Of a DNA stretch of 11,007 nt, positions 1-9,439 are shown one piece after another. The stretch covers positions 1-11,007 of the forward strand of contig JAHDSS010000133.1 of the NCBI GenBank assembly GCA_018432565.1, given 5' to 3'. Source of the stretch: Kiritimatiellia bacterium (lineage in GTDB: Bacteria; Verrucomicrobiota; Kiritimatiellia; CAIQIC01; Lenti-01). A model generated the notes under the pieces. It ran no database searches and was not told where the DNA came from. It saw nothing but the letters and a program-made list of their open reading frames with translations. The position numbers were made by a program, and so were the translations under genes. Numbering within the stretch: the first letter of the stretch is position 1; every line of letters starts with the position of its first letter.

Positions 1-468
1 GAGCCCGAGGGCGGGCACCCAGCGGCCGAGGGTTTCGAGGATGGAGTAGATGGCGATGATGGCGAGAACCATCGGGAACATCTGCAGGATGAGCAGGCTG
101 GAGAGCAGCGGTTCGCGTCCCCGGAATTTCATGCGGGCGAACGCATAGGCGCAGGTGGAGGACAGGAGGAGGACGAGAAAGGCGCTGACGGCGGCGATCT
201 TGACGGAGTTCCACAGCCAGCGAAGCACCGGGGCGGAGGATTCCAGCCAGGTGCCGTCGGGCTGGAGGACAGGCAGGCCGAGGACCATGCGCCAGTGCTC
301 GAGGCTGAAGGTGTCGGCGGAGGGCCAGATGGAGCCGGTGGCGAAGTTGCCCTGGCGGAAGGATATGGCGACCACCATGAACAGCGGCACGGCGACCAGC
401 GCCATGAAGCCGATCAGCGCGGCGTGGGCGAGGAGCAGGCGGACGCGGCAGGAGCGGCCTTCGACCAT
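1..468 (-). CDS. malG: Maltose/maltodextrin ABC transporter permease MalG (N-terminal 156 residues, cut by window edge)
   Basis: This is one of the two inner-membrane permease subunits of the maltose importer; it pairs with MalF and the MalK ATPase. The reading frame is open from the ATG at 468 to the window edge, giving 156 codons. E. coli MalG has 296 residues, so about half is present, and the cytoplasmic EAA loop that contacts MalK lies outside. A first membrane segment is visible near residues 12-35 (LLLAHAALIGFMALVAVPLF), then a periplasmic stretch (residues ~36-80), then membrane segments with the MalG-like stretches YAFARMKFRGREPLL and LQMFPMVLAIIAIYSI. The start overlaps the malF stop by one base (TGATG), and a strong Shine-Dalgarno AAGGAGG (475-481, minus strand) sits 6 nt upstream inside malF. 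This supports both the start and translational coupling. The family call is firm; sugar specificity is inferred from MalE and MalF. Confidence 0.93.
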   Translation of the reverse strand, partial: MVEGRSCRVRLLLAHAALIGFMALVAVPLFMVVAISFRQGNFATGSIWPSADTFSLEHWRMVLGLPVLQPDGTWLESSAPVLRWLWNSVKIAAVSAFLVLLLSSTCAYAFARMKFRGREPLLSSLLILQMFPMVLAIIAIYSILETLGRWVPALGL

Positions 469-2066
469 CAGGTGCCTCCTTTCGCGGCGGCGGGGGCGGG
501 GCGGCGGGACAGGCGGAGCTGCTGCCAGGCGAGCAGGGCGACGAGCAGGAACAGCAGGGAGGCGACGGCGGAGGCGAAGCCGAAACGGGCGGAGGAGTCT
601 TTGAACGCCATGCGGAAGGTGTAGGAGACGAGCAGATCGGTGGTGCCGGCGACGGTGGCGGAGCCGACAATGTCGGGCTTGCCGCCGGTCAGCAGGTAGA
701 TCAGGGAGAAGTTGTTGAAGTTGAAGGCGAAGCTGGCGACGAGCAGCGGCAGAAGCGGGGGCAGGATCTGGGGCAGCGTGATCTTCCAGAAGTTGGTCCA
801 GGGACCGGCGCCGTCAATGGCGGTGGCTTCGTAGAGTTCATCGGGGACGGCCTGGAGCATGCCGGAGGCGACGATCATCATGTAGGGATAGCCCAGCCAG
901 GTGTTGACGATCAGGATCATGGTCCGGGCGAGGGCGGGATCGGTGAACCAGCGGGGGGCGATGCCGAACAGGGCGGACAGCACGAGGTTGATTTCGCCGT
1001 AGCCTTCATTGAAGAGTCCGCGGAAGACGAGGATGGGGATGAAGGCGGGGATGGCGTAGGGCAGGATGAGCAGGGTGCGGTAGACGGCGCGTCCCCGGAG
1101 AGCTTTCCACTGGAGGAGGCAGGCGAGCATGACGCCGAGGGCGAAGCTCAGGACGACGGACAGGAGGGCGAAGGCGACGTTCCAGGTGAAGATCTGGAGG
1201 AAAGGTCCGCGGAGGGCGGGATCGGTGAACAGCAGGCGGAAGTTCTGCGTGCCGATCCATACGCGCCAGCCGGGGCCGACGGGTTCGCCGGTCTGCGCGT
1301 CCACATAATTGCCTCGCGAGGCATCGGGCACAAGGATCTGGCCGGTTTCGGCGTTCGTGAGCCTGTCGCCGTCTTCCCGCCACAGGGGCAGGCGGAAACC
1401 GAGGGCGCGGAGGCTTACAGGGCGCAGAGGGATCGGAGAGCCGGGGAACGTGAAACGCGCTGAATTCAGCCAGGGGCGGGCGGCGATGACGTCGCGGATG
1501 CCCAGCGGTTCTGCGGTGGGCGGCACGATGTTGAGCGCGAGAGTGACGGGCCGGCCGGCGGCGGCTTCTTCCGGGGTGAAGGGGCGGGAAACCATCAGGC
1601 GGTTTCCAAATTCGTCTTCCGGCCCGCTGGGGATGTGCAACGACGTTTCTCCCGAGCCGAACGCTTCCGGTTTGCGCGGCACGGTGGCCACAACCTGGTA
1701 CTGGCCGGGCAGGGAGGCGGGATGGACGCGGAAGGCGTAGCGGTCGTCGCGCGGGGCGTACTGATCCTGCGCAAACCAGTGTCGGACCTGCTCCCGGGAG
1801 AGCAGGTGCTCGCCGCTGTAGTTGGTGAAGGCGATGAATACGGTATAGAGCAGGGGCATCAGGACGAAGACGGCGAAGGCGGCGAGGCCGGGCAGGAGAT
1901 AGCGGGAGGCGCGGGTGCGCCGGGAGGTGTACACCCAGGCGACCAACCCGGCGGCGGCGAGGAGGGGAACGGCCAGGACGACGGCGCCGGCGGCGGCCAT
2001 CCGGACGGCCAGAAAAGCCGCGCCGGCCAGCAGCAGGCTCCACAGGAGGCGGTTGAGCGCGGTCAT
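468..2066 (-). CDS. malF: Maltose/maltodextrin ABC transporter permease MalF
   Basis: Inner-membrane permease subunit of the maltose importer. At 532 aa it is close to E. coli MalF (514 aa) and shares its distinctive layout. N-terminal membrane segments (about residues 8-46 and 55-80) end in IAFTNYS. A large periplasmic P2 loop (about 83-290) follows; in E. coli this loop contacts MalE. Next come a core of membrane segments (ILPYAIPAFIPIL near 334-346, TWLGYPYMM near 389-397) and the EAA loop at 413-432 (EATAIDGAGPW, then ITLP), which docks on the MalK ATPase. FAFNFNNF near 446-453 matches E. coli MalF closely. The ATG lies 4 nt after the malE stop without a clear Shine-Dalgarno, which suggests coupling to malE. 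The alanine- and proline-rich C-terminus (RRPAPAAAKGG) is not conserved. I am very sure of the family and reasonably sure of maltodextrin as substrate. Confidence 0.96.
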   Translation of the reverse strand: MTALNRLLWSLLLAGAAFLAVRMAAAGAVVLAVPLLAAAGLVAWVYTSRRTRASRYLLPGLAAFAVFVLMPLLYTVFIAFTNYSGEHLLSREQVRHWFAQDQYAPRDDRYAFRVHPASLPGQYQVVATVPRKPEAFGSGETSLHIPSGPEDEFGNRLMVSRPFTPEEAAAGRPVTLALNIVPPTAEPLGIRDVIAARPWLNSARFTFPGSPIPLRPVSLRALGFRLPLWREDGDRLTNAETGQILVPDASRGNYVDAQTGEPVGPGWRVWIGTQNFRLLFTDPALRGPFLQIFTWNVAFALLSVVLSFALGVMLACLLQWKALRGRAVYRTLLILPYAIPAFIPILVFRGLFNEGYGEINLVLSALFGIAPRWFTDPALARTMILIVNTWLGYPYMMIVASGMLQAVPDELYEATAIDGAGPWTNFWKITLPQILPPLLPLLVASFAFNFNNFSLIYLLTGGKPDIVGSATVAGTTDLLVSYTFRMAFKDSSARFGFASAVASLLFLLVALLAWQQLRLSRRPAPAAAKGGT

Positions 2067-2070
2067 GCGG

Positions 2071-3258
2071 TCAGGGCCCCCGGAGAATGCGGTCGCGCGC
2101 GTTGTCGAGCGCGTCCTGCGGTGTCGCGCGCAGCGAGGTGATGGTGGAGAGAGCGGATTCCATGGCGCTCCAGAAGACGCCCATACGGGGAATGCCGGGC
2201 ATCAGGATTCCGGCCTCGATGTTGGCCATGGATCCGGTGATGAGCGGGTCATTGGCCTTGGCGCGGTAGGCCTCCATGAGCGCGGGAACCCCCAGCGGCA
2301 CGTGGCGGTCCATGGCTTCGAGGCCGGACGGGGTGAGCAGGTAGTGTTCAAGGAATTCCTGGGCGAGATCAAGGTGGGGGCTGGCGCGGTTGAAGACGGC
2401 GCCGACGACGCCGACAAAGGGGCGGCCGGGATTTCCGTCCAGGCCGGGAAGGGTCGTCACGCCGAAATCAATGCCGCTCTTGCGAAGGTTTTCCCAGGCG
2501 AACGGGCCGGAAATGAACAGGGCGAGCTTGCCCTGGTTCATTCGGGATTCGGCGATGGAATAGGAGAGGCTGGCGGGAAGGACGCCCGAGCGGATCAGGG
2601 AGACCACGGTTTCCATGGCGCGGACGGAGGCCGGGTGGTTGACGCCGACATCGGCGGTGTTCCAGGAGCCGTCGGGATGCCGGCCGAAGACGTAGCCGCC
2701 GGCGGAAGCCAGCAGGCCGAAAGTGAAATAGGTGTTGTTGTAGTCCCACATGAGGACATGGGCGCCCTGCTTCTTGAAACGCGGGGCCAGGCGGGCGCAG
2801 TCGGCCAGCCGGCGGGGAATTTCGTCTTCGGAGATCAGCGCCTTGTTGAAGATCAGGCCGGTGGACTCCATGGCGAGGGGATAGCCCCAGAGCCGTCCGC
2901 GATGGGTGAAGGCCTCCCAGGCCTTGGGGAAGATGCGCGGCAGCAGGGCCGGGTCGGGATCGATGGGCAGCAGCAGGCCGGCATCGGCCCACTCGCCGAG
3001 ACGGTCGTGGGCCCAGATCATCAGGTCGGGGCCCTTGCCGCTGCGGGCGGCATGGAAAAACTTGTCCGTGGCGCCTTCGGGATGCTCAACGACGACGGGC
3101 ACCCCCGTGTGGCGCTCGAAAATCCGGCCCACTTCCTCGATGCCGCGGTACCCCTTGTCGCCGTTGATCCAGATGAGAAGGCGCGCCGAAGGCTCGGCCC
3201 GGGCCGGCAGTGCGGCCAGGGCCAGCAGCAGGACGAGCGGATGGCACCACCTTCTCAC
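2071..3258 (-). CDS. malE: Periplasmic maltose/maltodextrin-binding protein MalE
   Basis: Periplasmic receptor that delivers maltodextrins to MalFG. The chosen start is the GTG at 3258, giving 395 aa (E. coli MalE precursor: 396). It places a textbook Sec signal peptide (MRRWCHPLVLLLALAALPARA) at the N-terminus, with cleavage expected near residue 21. The frame also has an upstream TTG at 3324 that would add 22 residues; neither start has a good Shine-Dalgarno. The mature start, LLIWINGDKGY, is nearly identical to E. coli MalE. From memory of the E. coli structure, pocket residues correspond as K15=K35, W62=W82, D65=D85, R66=R86, E111=E131, Y155=Y177 and W340=W363. The positions of E153 and W230 are N175 and F253 here, so ligand contacts differ somewhat. 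There is no lipobox, so it is probably a soluble periplasmic protein. First gene of malEFG. Start confidence is moderate, identity high. Confidence 0.93.
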   Translation of the reverse strand: MRRWCHPLVLLLALAALPARAEPSARLLIWINGDKGYRGIEEVGRIFERHTGVPVVVEHPEGATDKFFHAARSGKGPDLMIWAHDRLGEWADAGLLLPIDPDPALLPRIFPKAWEAFTHRGRLWGYPLAMESTGLIFNKALISEDEIPRRLADCARLAPRFKKQGAHVLMWDYNNTYFTFGLLASAGGYVFGRHPDGSWNTADVGVNHPASVRAMETVVSLIRSGVLPASLSYSIAESRMNQGKLALFISGPFAWENLRKSGIDFGVTTLPGLDGNPGRPFVGVVGAVFNRASPHLDLAQEFLEHYLLTPSGLEAMDRHVPLGVPALMEAYRAKANDPLITGSMANIEAGILMPGIPRMGVFWSAMESALSTITSLRATPQDALDNARDRILRGP

Positions 3259-3348
3259 GGGGCGCAGAATAGCCGGGGAGACGGAAGGCGGCAACGGAAA
3301 AGGGGCCGCGGCGCGGCTTGGCAAGCGGCGAAAATCGGCATTTGATCA

Positions 3349-3384
3349 TTGACATCTTTTCCTTCTTCGGGCATATTGTATAAT
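3349..3384 (+). promoter_or_regulatory. Probable sigma-70-type promoter of rpoD
   Basis: This AT-rich patch stands out in a GC-rich window. It contains a perfect TTGACA (3349-3354) and a perfect TATAAT (3379-3384), but they are 24 bp apart, too far for a standard pair. A weaker CATATT at 3372-3377 lies exactly 17 bp from TTGACA. Either a spacer-independent TATAAT or the TTGACA/CATATT pair could be used, with a start near 3385-3392 and a leader of about 30-35 nt to the ATG at 3421. The same region must also hold the control signals of the divergent malE gene, for which I found no convincing -35/-10 pair. Confidence 0.5.
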
Positions 3385-3420
3385 TGCGTCAAAACAAATA
3401 AGGATTCCTCCCCCACACCC

Positions 3421-5370
<1,950 letters not shown>

Positions 5371-5424
5371 AGAAAACGCGACCAGAAAAGACACCCACAG
5401 GGCAGCGGCCCGACAGGAGGAAGC

Positions 5425-6765
5425 ATGAGCAGTTCCATCAAGCAAATCGTCAAACGCGACGGCACGGTGGTGCCGTATGACCGCGACCGCATCGCCACGG
5501 CCATTTTCAAGGCGGCGGCAGCGGTGGGCGGCAGCGACCGGTCGGAAGCGGATCGCGTGGCCCTGATGGTCGAACAGCGTCTCGTGGACAACTTCGGAGA
5601 ACAGTCCACGCCGTCGGTGGAGGAGATCCAGGACCTGGTCGAGGAAGCCCTGATCAAGGAAGGACACGCCAAGACGGCGCGGGCCTACATCCGCTACCGC
5701 CACGACCGGCAGATGGAACGCACCCAGCGCGCCTACAAGTTCGAGGCGACCGACAACATTCCCTACAAGAAAATCTACGAGGTTCTGCGCTGGAACATGG
5801 ACCACGGTTGCGACACGGTGGACGGCCTGAACGAGATCATCGCGTCCGGAAAGCTGCCCGAGCTGATCGCCGCCTCCGAGGAACGCTACGACAAGGAAGT
5901 GAAGGCCGGCGCCGTGAAATTCATGGAGCGCCTGCCGGATGTGCGGGTCTTCTTCATTGCCGGGCCCAGCTCGTCGAGCAAGACCACCACGACCATCAAG
6001 GTCAGCGAAAAGCTGGCCGAAGCGGGCATGGAATTCCTGGCGCTGAACATTGACCACTACTTTTTCGACCTGGAGCATCATCCCCGGGACGAATTCGGCG
6101 ACTACGACTACGAGACGCCGCACGCCTTGGATCTGCAGCTGATTGACCGGCACATCGCCGACCTGCTGGCCGGCAAGAGCATCAAGACGCCTCATTACGA
6201 CTTCAAGACCGGCAAGCGCAAGCTCGACGTGTACGACATGAAGCTGGAGAAGAACCAGATTCTGCTGATTGATTCGCTGCACGGCCTGTACGGTGAAATG
6301 ACCCAGAGCACGCCGGACGACAAGAAGTTCAAGCTGTACATCGAGACGCTGGGGCAGGTGCGCAACCGCGAGGGGCTGTTCATGCGCTGGGCGGACAACC
6401 GTCTGCTGCGGCGGATGATCCGCGACAGCTGGCACCGGAACCTGCAGCCGGAGCAGACGCTGACCCACTGGCACTACGTGCGGCGCAGCGAGCTGCGCAA
6501 CATCATTCCGTTCATCGGCACCGTGGACTACCTGGTCAACAGCGCGATGCCGTTCGAGCTGCCGATCCTGAAAGCGAGGCTGTTCCAGTTCTTCCCGCCG
6601 GCGATGGAAAAGTTCAAGAACGACGCCAAGCGGCAGGACGCCTATGTGCGGGCCAAACGCGTGTACGACACGCTCAAGGACCTGACGCCGGTCGAGGACG
6701 ACAGCCCGGTGCCGAAGACCTCCCTGCTGCGCGAATTCATCGGCGGCAGCGAATACAAGTACTGA
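5425..6765 (+). CDS. ATP-cone domain fused to uridine-kinase/phosphoribulokinase-like P-loop kinase
   Basis: A 446-aa protein with two recognisable parts. Residues 5-95 form an ATP-cone, the nucleotide-sensing module of ribonucleotide reductases and NrdR: IVKRDGTVVPYDRDRIATAI at the start, and VEEIQDLVEEAL then ARAYIRYRHDR at the end. From about 175 onward it resembles the uridine-kinase/PRK-like nucleoside kinase family: P-loop GPSSSSKTT (180-188), a substrate-loop-like DHYFFD (210-215), IDSLHGLYGEM (282-292, the family's EG-H-L region), and a conserved stretch NRLLRRMIRD (325-334) followed by VRRSELRNI. The P-loop has Ser where the GxxxxGK[ST] consensus has its second Gly, and Asp where relatives usually have Glu in EGxH, so activity and substrate are uncertain. 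AGGAGG (5415-5420) 4 nt before the ATG supports the start. It follows rpoD by 54 nt and is closed by a terminator. Probably a cytosolic, nucleotide-regulated kinase; the substrate is unknown. Confidence 0.8.
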   Translation: MSSSIKQIVKRDGTVVPYDRDRIATAIFKAAAAVGGSDRSEADRVALMVEQRLVDNFGEQSTPSVEEIQDLVEEALIKEGHAKTARAYIRYRHDRQMERTQRAYKFEATDNIPYKKIYEVLRWNMDHGCDTVDGLNEIIASGKLPELIAASEERYDKEVKAGAVKFMERLPDVRVFFIAGPSSSSKTTTTIKVSEKLAEAGMEFLALNIDHYFFDLEHHPRDEFGDYDYETPHALDLQLIDRHIADLLAGKSIKTPHYDFKTGKRKLDVYDMKLEKNQILLIDSLHGLYGEMTQSTPDDKKFKLYIETLGQVRNREGLFMRWADNRLLRRMIRDSWHRNLQPEQTLTHWHYVRRSELRNIIPFIGTVDYLVNSAMPFELPILKARLFQFFPPAMEKFKNDAKRQDAYVRAKRVYDTLKDLTPVEDDSPVPKTSLLREFIGGSEYKY

Positions 6766-6789
6766 GCCGGCCCGCCGGCCAATTCCCCC

Positions 6790-6815
6790 GGGCGCGGAGC
6801 GATTCCGCGCCTTTT
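6790..6815 (+). terminator. Intrinsic terminator of the rpoD-kinase unit
   Basis: An 8-bp perfect GC-rich stem, GGCGCGGA (6791-6798) with TCCGCGCC (6804-6811), encloses a 5-nt loop and is followed at once by TTTT (6812-6815). It lies 26 nt past the kinase stop codon. On the minus strand the stem is followed by C and G rather than T, so it should act only on plus-strand transcripts and would not stop transcription from thrC. Confidence 0.85.
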
Positions 6816-7010
6816 ATGTGCCTGACGGGCGGCGAACCGTGGCGTGAAGATGCACCCGCCGGGGGCGTCGGAACGGCACGCCAAGCCGGATCAGCCGGGC
6901 TGCGGATGTCAGGGATTGGCCGCCATGGGTTCCCGCATCGGATCCGTAGAATCCGTGTCCTTCGCGCCTGAACCCGGATCTCGGGCTGCCGGTCTTGGAC
7001 TCCGCCCGCC

Positions 7011-8405
7011 TCAGCGCGCGCGGGCAGCGAGATACGTTTTGAGGGCCTCGGCGGAGTTGGAGAGGGATTCGCAGCGGACGGGAGCTTTTTCGAGGGCATC
7101 CAGCAGGGGGTGGCGGGCCAGGTTCTGGCCGGTGGCGTCTTCGATGGCATCGGGGAACTTGGCGGGGTGGGCCGTGGCGAGGCAGATCATCGGGTCTTCC
7201 AGCTCGTTGAACTGTCCGGCCACGAACACGCCGGCGGCGGTGTGGGGATCCAGCAGGCAGCCGTATTGTTCATGGAAGCGGCGAATGGTCGCCAGCGTGC
7301 GCCGGGTGTCGGAGGAGCCGGCGACGATCTCCTCGTCCACGCGGTCGTGTTCGTTGCGGGGAATGTCCATGCGGCCTTCCAGGGCGAAACGGGTCATCAG
7401 GCGGGCGATGGCCTGGGGGTCCTGGCCGACCTTGTAATAGAGCCAGCGTTCGAAATTGCTGGCGACCTGGATGTCCATCGAGGGATTGACGGTGGCGACC
7501 ACCTGTCCCTTGGCATAGACGCCGGTATGGAAGAACCGGGCCAGGATGTCGTTTTCGTTGGTGGCCAGAACCAGGCGGCGGACGGGCAGGCCCATCCGTT
7601 TGGCGTACCAGCCGGCCAGGATGTCCCCGAAGTTGCCGGTGGGGACGGTGAACTGGACGCGGGGGGCGCCGGTGGAGTCCATGACCCGGAAGGCGGCATA
7701 AAAGTAATAGACGATCTGGCTCAGGACCCGGGCCCAGTTGACGGAGTTGACGGTGCCCAGCGCATGGGCGTCTTTGAACGGCAGGTCGTTGAACAGCGTT
7801 TTCATCAGGAGCTGGCAGTCGTCAAAGCTGCCTTCCACGGCCAGGTTGAAGACATTGTCGTCGAGCACCGAAGTCATCTGCCTCTCCTGCAGGGGGCTGA
7901 CGCGGCCTTTGGGGTGCATGACGAAAATCCGGATGCGCGGCTGGCCGCGGACGCCGGCGATGGCGGCGGAGCCGGTATCGCCGCTGGTGGCGGCCAGGAT
8001 GTTCAGGCGGCTGTCCCGTTCCTCCAGGATTTCCTGGAACAGGCGGCCGAGAAACTGCAGGGCGATGTCCTTGAAGGCCAGCGTGGGACCGTGGAACAGC
8101 TCCAGCACATGCACGGGGCCGGCCGCCCGGACGGGGGCCACGTCGGGATGCGCAAACGTCGAATAGGCGTCGGCGATCAGCTCGCGCAGGCGGGATTCGG
8201 GAATGTCGTCGGCAAACAGGCGGATGATTTCAAAGGCGAGATCGGGGTAGTCAAGGTCCTTCCATTCTTCGAGGCGATCGGCCACGTTGGGAATGCGGTC
8301 AGGAACGAGCAGGCCGCCGTCGCGGGCCAGCCCGGTCATGACGGCGTCCTTGAAAGCCAGGGGCGCCTGCGCGCCGCGCGTGCTGATGTAGCGGATGGAT
8401 TTCAT
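7011..8405 (-). CDS. thrC: Threonine synthase
   Basis: PLP-dependent enzyme converting O-phosphohomoserine to threonine and phosphate, the last step of threonine biosynthesis, in the cytoplasm. The 464 aa fit the longer (E. coli/yeast-like) threonine synthase class. Visible motifs: the N-terminal YISTRG and DGGLLVP (29-35); HGPTLAFKDIALQFLG (105-120) with K112 as the expected Schiff-base lysine; the phosphate/PLP loop ATSGDTGSAA (139-148); VNSVNWARVLSQIVYY (219-234); PTGNFGDILAG (255-265); and NPSMDIQVASNFERW (307-321). All key elements are present, so it should be active. The ATG at 8405 is chosen because it begins the conserved N-terminus; the frame runs open further upstream, but only as a shadow of the antiporter gene. 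No clear Shine-Dalgarno is visible. It lies 89 nt downstream of the antiporter gene on the same strand and may be read through from it. No convincing terminator follows. Confidence 0.96.
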   Translation of the reverse strand: MKSIRYISTRGAQAPLAFKDAVMTGLARDGGLLVPDRIPNVADRLEEWKDLDYPDLAFEIIRLFADDIPESRLRELIADAYSTFAHPDVAPVRAAGPVHVLELFHGPTLAFKDIALQFLGRLFQEILEERDSRLNILAATSGDTGSAAIAGVRGQPRIRIFVMHPKGRVSPLQERQMTSVLDDNVFNLAVEGSFDDCQLLMKTLFNDLPFKDAHALGTVNSVNWARVLSQIVYYFYAAFRVMDSTGAPRVQFTVPTGNFGDILAGWYAKRMGLPVRRLVLATNENDILARFFHTGVYAKGQVVATVNPSMDIQVASNFERWLYYKVGQDPQAIARLMTRFALEGRMDIPRNEHDRVDEEIVAGSSDTRRTLATIRRFHEQYGCLLDPHTAAGVFVAGQFNELEDPMICLATAHPAKFPDAIEDATGQNLARHPLLDALEKAPVRCESLSNSAEALKTYLAARAR

Positions 8406-8494
8406 AGCCCGGACGTTACCCGCAGGAACGGCGGGACGCAAGCGATTAGGCGAGCGGGAGGGAGCCGGGCTTTTCCTCCGCGCCGGGCGGCGCG

Positions 8495-9439
8495 TCAAGG
8501 CAGGGCGAGGCCGAAGCCCATGAACTGCGCGGAGAGAAACAGACAGAACAGCGCAATCATGACCAGGGCTTCGGAACGGATAAACCGCCCATGGGTGGTG
8601 ACGAACATCTGGAGAAGGACGCCGGCCAGCACCAGCAGGGGCAGGTCGCGGGCGGTGATCATCGGTTCGACGGGCAGGGGCCGCACCAGGCAGAGCAGAC
8701 CCGCGACCACCAGGCCGGTGAAGATGTTGGAGGCATAGATTTCGCCAAGAGTGACATCGGCCTGGCGGTGCAGGATGGCGCCCAGGGCGATGGCCAGTTC
8801 TGGCAGGGATGTGCCGAAGGCATAGAAGGTGACGCCGATGAGCAGATCGCTCATGCCCAGCTGCCGGGCCAGGACCGTCCCGTGTTCCACGATCCATCGG
8901 GCGCCCAGCACGACCAGGCCGATGCCAACGGCAAAGACCAGCAGATCCAGGACGGGACGGGGCACCAGAGCGGCGGGAACCGTCTGTCGCTGCCGGCGGG
9001 CGTCCTCCACCGTGCCGCGGAAGTAGGGGATGTAGGCGGCGATCAGCACCAGGCCGTCCATGCGGCTGAGACGGCCATCCATGGACAGCACCAGCAGGAG
9101 CGCCGCGGACAGGATCATCCAGCTGGACTCGCGCTCGCGGATGCTGGGGCCGACCACGATGGGCCGCCACAGGGCGCACAGGCCGGCCACGAACGTGAGC
9201 GTGACGAAATTGGAGCCGACGATGTTGCCCATGGCGGCGGAGGGTTGTCCCCGCAAGGAGGCAAAGAGGGACACGCTGAGTTCGGGCAGCGACGTCATGA
9301 CGGCCACCAGCAGGACGGTCACCACCAGGGGCGAGACGCGCAGCCAGGCGGCGATTTTCGGGATCCGGCGCAGCACCGCGTCGGTGCCGACCCACAGCAG
9401 GCCGATCCCGGCGGCGAAAAACAGCATGGCGGCCATCAT
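8495..9439 (-). CDS. Calcium/sodium antiporter of the CaCA superfamily (YrbG-like)
   Basis: Inner-membrane cation/Ca2+ exchanger, 314 aa, about the usual length for bacterial YrbG/NCX_Mj-type proteins. It shows the two diagnostic inverted alpha repeats: alpha-1 near 48-80 (TSLPELSVSL, then GNIVGSNFVTL) and alpha-2 near 208-241 (GTSLPELAIAL, then GEIYASNIFTG). They are flanked by about ten hydrophobic segments and joined by a short hydrophilic loop (about 140-162). The essential glutamates of each SLPE motif (E53 and E213) are present. The position that is Asn in alpha-1 and Asp in alpha-2 of NCX_Mj (by my alignment from memory) is Thr in both repeats here (T80, T241), so ion preference or stoichiometry may differ. 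The ATG at 9439 overlaps the permease stop as ATGA, so translation is probably coupled. An ATG at 9436 is an alternative that differs by one residue. Confidence 0.9.
   Translation of the reverse strand: MMAAMLFFAAGIGLLWVGTDAVLRRIPKIAAWLRVSPLVVTVLLVAVMTSLPELSVSLFASLRGQPSAAMGNIVGSNFVTLTFVAGLCALWRPIVVGPSIRERESSWMILSAALLLVLSMDGRLSRMDGLVLIAAYIPYFRGTVEDARRQRQTVPAALVPRPVLDLLVFAVGIGLVVLGARWIVEHGTVLARQLGMSDLLIGVTFYAFGTSLPELAIALGAILHRQADVTLGEIYASNIFTGLVVAGLLCLVRPLPVEPMITARDLPLLVLAGVLLQMFVTTHGRFIRSEALVMIALFCLFLSAQFMGFGLALP

Noticed and set aside
1635..3345. Plus-strand frames opposite malF and malE (Gly/Gln/Asp/His-rich products)
   Set aside because: They are shadows of the well-supported mal genes; their composition is typical of antisense translation of GC-rich coding DNA.
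6816..7010. Small frames and short inverted repeats between the terminator and thrC
   Set aside because: The stems are 4-5 bp without T-tracts and the frames lack ribosome-binding sites or recognisable products; this looks like plain convergent intergenic DNA.
8465..8497. GC-rich hairpin (CGCGCC/GGCGCG) after the antiporter stop as a terminator
   Set aside because: On the minus strand it is followed by GAGGAAAA rather than a T-tract, so it is not a convincing intrinsic terminator; read-through into thrC remains possible.
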